Part shown: one piece after another, positions 61,756 to 64,000 of the stretch | Layout: every line of letters begins with the position of its first letter | How positions within the stretch are numbered: the stretch's first letter is position 1 | NCBI RefSeq assembly: GCF_031921685.1 | Contig: NZ_JAPDHU010000001.1 | Location: 806,001 to 870,000, forward strand | Source of the DNA: Terripilifer sp031921685 | GTDB taxonomy: Bacteria; Pseudomonadota; Alphaproteobacteria; Rhizobiales; Beijerinckiaceae | Reading direction: 5' to 3' | Length of the DNA: 64,000 nt | Made by a program: the position numbers and the translations under genes | Notes under the pieces: model-generated | The model's database searches: none | What the model saw: the letters and a program-made list of their open reading frames with translations, nothing else | What the model was told of the DNA's origin: nothing

Positions 61756-62796
61756 ATGAAAGCCGCGATCATCCGAGAGTTCGGGCCGCCCGACGTGCTG
61801 AAATATGAAGAGGTGGCGGACCCGCAGCCGCGCGCCGGTGAAATCCGCATTCGCGTCGGCGGCGCCACGGTCAACCGCGTGCTCGACGTCTCGCTTCGCC
61901 GCGGCGAGGAAATGCAGCGCACGCCCGAGCTGCCGCTGATCCCCGGTGTCGATTGCGCCGGCACCGTCGATGCGGTCGGCCCCGGCGTGACGCGCTGGAA
62001 GGTCGGCGACCGCGTCGCCGCCGCTGGCGGCATGCCGCTCGACATCGTCGACGAGGACGGCAGCAGCTATAGCGGGCCGCGCGGCATGATGGGCATCAAG
62101 CGCCAGGGCGGCTTTGCCGATCTCGTCTGCGTGCCCGCCATGGCGGCGCATCGCCTGCCCGACGGCTTGGGCTTTCACGAAGCCGCCGTCGTCATGCGCC
62201 ATTGCCCGACAGCCTGGAACCTGCTCGTCAACGTCGCCAAATTGCAGAAGGACGAGTGGGTGCTCATCCTCGGCGCCAGCGGCAATCTCGGCACCGTCGG
62301 CATTCAGATCGCCAAGAACGTCGTCGGCGCCAAGGTGATCTGCGCCGCCGGCCGTCCATCGGGCGTCGAGGTCGGTCTGGCGCTCGGCGCCGATCACGGC
62401 GTCGATACATCGAAACAAGACCTCACCGCCGAGGTGATGAAGATCACCGGCGGCAAGGGCGTCAACGTGCTCTACGACAATATCGCCAATCCCGACGTTC
62501 TGCCGAAGGCCTTCATGGCGCTGGGCATGGAAGGCCGCATGGTGACGGCCGGCGCCCATGGCGGCCCCAATGCGACGATCAATTTCCACCATCTTTACGA
62601 CAAGCGCATCATGATCAAAGGCACGCCCGGCTCCCGCGAAGGTGATCTCGCGAAATGTTTTCAGGCGGCCGCCGAGGGCAAGATCAAGGTGCGTATCGCC
62701 CATGTGCTGCCGCTGTCGCAGGCAGCGAAGGCGCATGCGATGATCGAGGCCGATCCCGGCATGGGCAAGATCGTGCTCGATCCGACGATGAGATAA
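61756..62796 (+). CDS. Zinc-binding-type alcohol dehydrogenase / quinone oxidoreductase
   Basis: A 346-residue medium-chain dehydrogenase. It starts MKAAIIREFGPPDVLKYEEV, has IPGVDCAGTVDAVGPGVTRW, the NADPH-binding VLILGASGNLGTVGIQIAKN and GADHGVDTSKQ. The catalytic zinc cysteine expected near VNRVLDV is absent, which points to the quinone oxidoreductase-like, zinc-independent branch. AGGGGG stands three bases before the ATG. It is a stand-alone gene, convergent with the MBL-fold gene. Confidence 0.9.
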   Translation: MKAAIIREFGPPDVLKYEEVADPQPRAGEIRIRVGGATVNRVLDVSLRRGEEMQRTPELPLIPGVDCAGTVDAVGPGVTRWKVGDRVAAAGGMPLDIVDEDGSSYSGPRGMMGIKRQGGFADLVCVPAMAAHRLPDGLGFHEAAVVMRHCPTAWNLLVNVAKLQKDEWVLILGASGNLGTVGIQIAKNVVGAKVICAAGRPSGVEVGLALGADHGVDTSKQDLTAEVMKITGGKGVNVLYDNIANPDVLPKAFMALGMEGRMVTAGAHGGPNATINFHHLYDKRIMIKGTPGSREGDLAKCFQAAAEGKIKVRIAHVLPLSQAAKAHAMIEADPGMGKIVLDPTMR

Positions 62797-62920
62797 GCTC
62801 GGGATGTGAGAAACGACCCTTGCATGGGGTTGTTCCTCAGAATCTCGCGATACCCCCTCCCCGAACCGTTCTCGCCGCGCGGCGGAATTTTGTTCTGCAA
62901 CGCTTAGCAACGGCAAGCGC

Positions 62921-62973
62921 TTCGTCGCGCGCCCCTGGATTGCTGCGTCGTCGCTTCGCTCCTCGCAATGACG
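62921..62973 (-). repeat. Third copy of the palindromic intergenic repeat
   Basis: On the minus strand this starts CGTCATTGCGAGG, has a hairpin AGCGAAGCGACGACGC and continues CAATCCAGGGGCGCGCG. The head (GTCATT) and the CCAGGGGCGCGCG tail match the two copies at 23751-23897. It abuts the stop of the MBL-fold gene by three bases and may act as its transcript end. Confidence 0.75.
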
Positions 62974-62976
62974 GTT

Positions 62977-63879
62977 TCAAACCTTGCGATAGCGCGCGTT
63001 CAATGTCGCCGGTCCGTCGGCGACGACAAGGCCGCGTGCCGTCAGGTCTTCCATATGCGCCAGCATGGACAAAGCGGCTGCCGGCTTCAGGCGCGGGTCG
63101 AGGCCTTCGTAGATTTTTTCGACCAGCGGGCCGATATCGCTCTCGCCTTCGGAGAGACGATTGAGAATGGAGATTTCGCGCTGGCGGCGATGATGCAGCA
63201 GCGCGCGCAGATAGCGCTGCGGCTCCATCACCGGCCCGCCATGGCCCGGCCAATAGATGCGATCGTCGCGGCCGCGCAACTTTTCGAGCGAGGCCATGTA
63301 GTCGCTCATGACGCCATCGGGCGGCGCGACGATGCTGGTCGACCAGGCCATGACGTGATCGCCCGAGAGCAGAGCGTTCTCCTGCGCGAGACCAAAACAG
63401 AGATGGTTCGAGGCGTGGCCCGGCGTATGGACGGCCTGCAAGGTGAAGCCGTCGCCGTGCAGCACATCGCCGTCACGCATTTCCTGATCGGGCATATGAT
63501 CGAGATCGTGACTGGCATCGAGCCGGCCGGAGGCATCGTCCTTGATCGGCACATGGCGGGCGCAACCGAAGATCGGCGCGCCGGTCGCCGCGCGCAAAGC
63601 CCGCGCACCTGGCGAATGATCGCGATGGGTGTGGGTGACGACGATATGGCTGACGATTTCGCCTTCGACAGCTTTCAGAAGTGCCGCGAGCTGTTCCTCG
63701 CTCTCCGGCCCCGGATCGACGATCGCCACGCGGCCTTGGCCGACGATGTAGGAACAGGTGCCGGTGAAAGTGAAGGGCGAGGGATTGGGCGCCACCAGCC
63801 GCCGCAGCAGCGGCGACACCTGTTCGACGACGCCGGCGGCGAGAGGAGAGCGATTGTGAACGAGATCGTTGTCAGCCAT
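62977..63879 (-). CDS. MBL-fold metallo-hydrolase
   Basis: A 300-residue metallo-beta-lactamase-fold hydrolase like LACTB2 or other glyoxalase-II-like enzymes. Motifs are TGTCSYIVGQGRVAIVDPG, the metal-binding VTHTHRDHSPGARAL, HTPGHASNHLCFGL, LSGDHVMAWST and WPGHGGPV. A C-terminal winged-helix-like segment follows (YLRALLHHRRQREISILNRL), which is common in this group. ATG 63879 is preferred over a TTG two codons upstream. It lies 33 bases beyond the Hsp33 stop on the same strand. Confidence 0.92.
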   Translation of the reverse strand: MADNDLVHNRSPLAAGVVEQVSPLLRRLVAPNPSPFTFTGTCSYIVGQGRVAIVDPGPESEEQLAALLKAVEGEIVSHIVVTHTHRDHSPGARALRAATGAPIFGCARHVPIKDDASGRLDASHDLDHMPDQEMRDGDVLHGDGFTLQAVHTPGHASNHLCFGLAQENALLSGDHVMAWSTSIVAPPDGVMSDYMASLEKLRGRDDRIYWPGHGGPVMEPQRYLRALLHHRRQREISILNRLSEGESDIGPLVEKIYEGLDPRLKPAAALSMLAHMEDLTARGLVVADGPATLNARYRKV

Positions 63880-63911
63880 GAGCAAGCTTAGCCGACGAAA
63901 CAGCCTTCGGT

Positions 63912-64000
63912 CTATTCCGGAGACTGTTCAGGCTCGACTTCCGCCGGTTCGAACGAGCGCCGGACACCGCAGAATTCGCAGGTGACGCTGATCAGGCCGT
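63912..64000 (-). CDS. hslO: Hsp33 redox-regulated chaperone (C-terminal end)
   Basis: The last 28 or so codons of a gene that continues beyond the right edge. The reading GLISVTCEFCGVRRSFEPAE contains the CxxC pair of the Hsp33 zinc-binding redox switch and the following FEPAE, and the rest is acidic (VEPEQSPE). Hsp33 is a holdase chaperone activated by oxidation of this zinc centre. The remainder, including the first cysteine pair, is outside the window. Confidence 0.85.
   Translation of the reverse strand, partial: GLISVTCEFCGVRRSFEPAEVEPEQSPE

Overview
The window looks like chromosomal DNA from a GC-rich alphaproteobacterium, most likely order Hyphomicrobiales (Rhizobiales). The reasons are a DivL-type pseudo-histidine kinase with tyrosine at the phosphorylation site, alphaproteobacterial-type AddAB, a TsaE-AmgK fusion next to MurU, an extensin-like C-domain protein, several tripartite-tricarboxylate (Bug/TctC) binding proteins, and a recurring intergenic palindrome ending in a CCAGGGGCGCG tail. 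I cannot assign a genus. No rRNA, tRNA, CRISPR array, prophage or insertion sequence was seen. Almost all of the window is ordinary, densely packed housekeeping and envelope DNA, with 46 protein genes, two of them cut by the edges.

Layout. 1-8878 (minus): one translationally coupled run divL > tsaE-amgK > murU > addB > addA. 9083-10489 (minus): ahcY with its own terminator and a candidate promoter. 10745-11026: a small secreted glycine-rich protein. 11173-15614 (minus): an RND efflux adaptor and permease. 15988-18533: glpD (minus) and purU (plus), divergent. 18549-21608 (minus): an L,D-transpeptidase, an LssY-C protein and an M20 peptidase. 21766-23737 (plus): an AbgB-like amidohydrolase and a DUF1428 protein, followed by a large inverted repeat. 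23920-26335: an atypical enolase divergent from a LysR regulator. 26437-28277 (minus): a potassium channel and a Bug binding protein. 28428-36745 (plus): mepA, a Pls/PosA-like membrane NRPS, aroC, then folP-folB-folK. 36742-43042: a DUF2233 glycosidase, an HDAC-like deacetylase, a lipoprotein L,D-transpeptidase, a TAT-exported phosphoesterase, an extensin-family protein and an aldehyde dehydrogenase. 43080-49922 (minus): a DUF2325 protein, a MarR regulator, an MFS exporter, two solute-binding-fold proteins and a peptidoglycan-binding protein. 50155-57494 (plus): an alpha-2-macroglobulin and pbpC pair. 57561-63879: a TctA-TctB fusion, MFS, quinone oxidoreductase and MBL-fold hydrolase. At the right edge lies the C-terminus of hslO (Hsp33).

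How the genes fit together. Cell-wall metabolism recurs throughout: MurNAc recycling (AmgK, MurU), two YkuD-type L,D-transpeptidases, MepA, the extensin-family protein, PBP1c with its alpha-2-macroglobulin partner, and a protein with a peptidoglycan-binding domain. folP-folB-folK is a compact folate operon behind aroC, and PurU also acts on folate one-carbon units. Three tripartite tricarboxylate transporter parts (two binding proteins and one fused membrane subunit) are scattered rather than arranged as an operon.

The most unusual gene is the NRPS at 29529-33632. It has one adenylation domain and one carrier domain followed by three repeats of a membrane segment plus a left-handed beta-helix domain, and it has no condensation or thioesterase domain. 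This is the architecture of epsilon-poly-lysine synthetase (Pls), so it is a candidate maker of a poly-amino acid or isopeptide oligomer, here without any biosynthetic neighbours.
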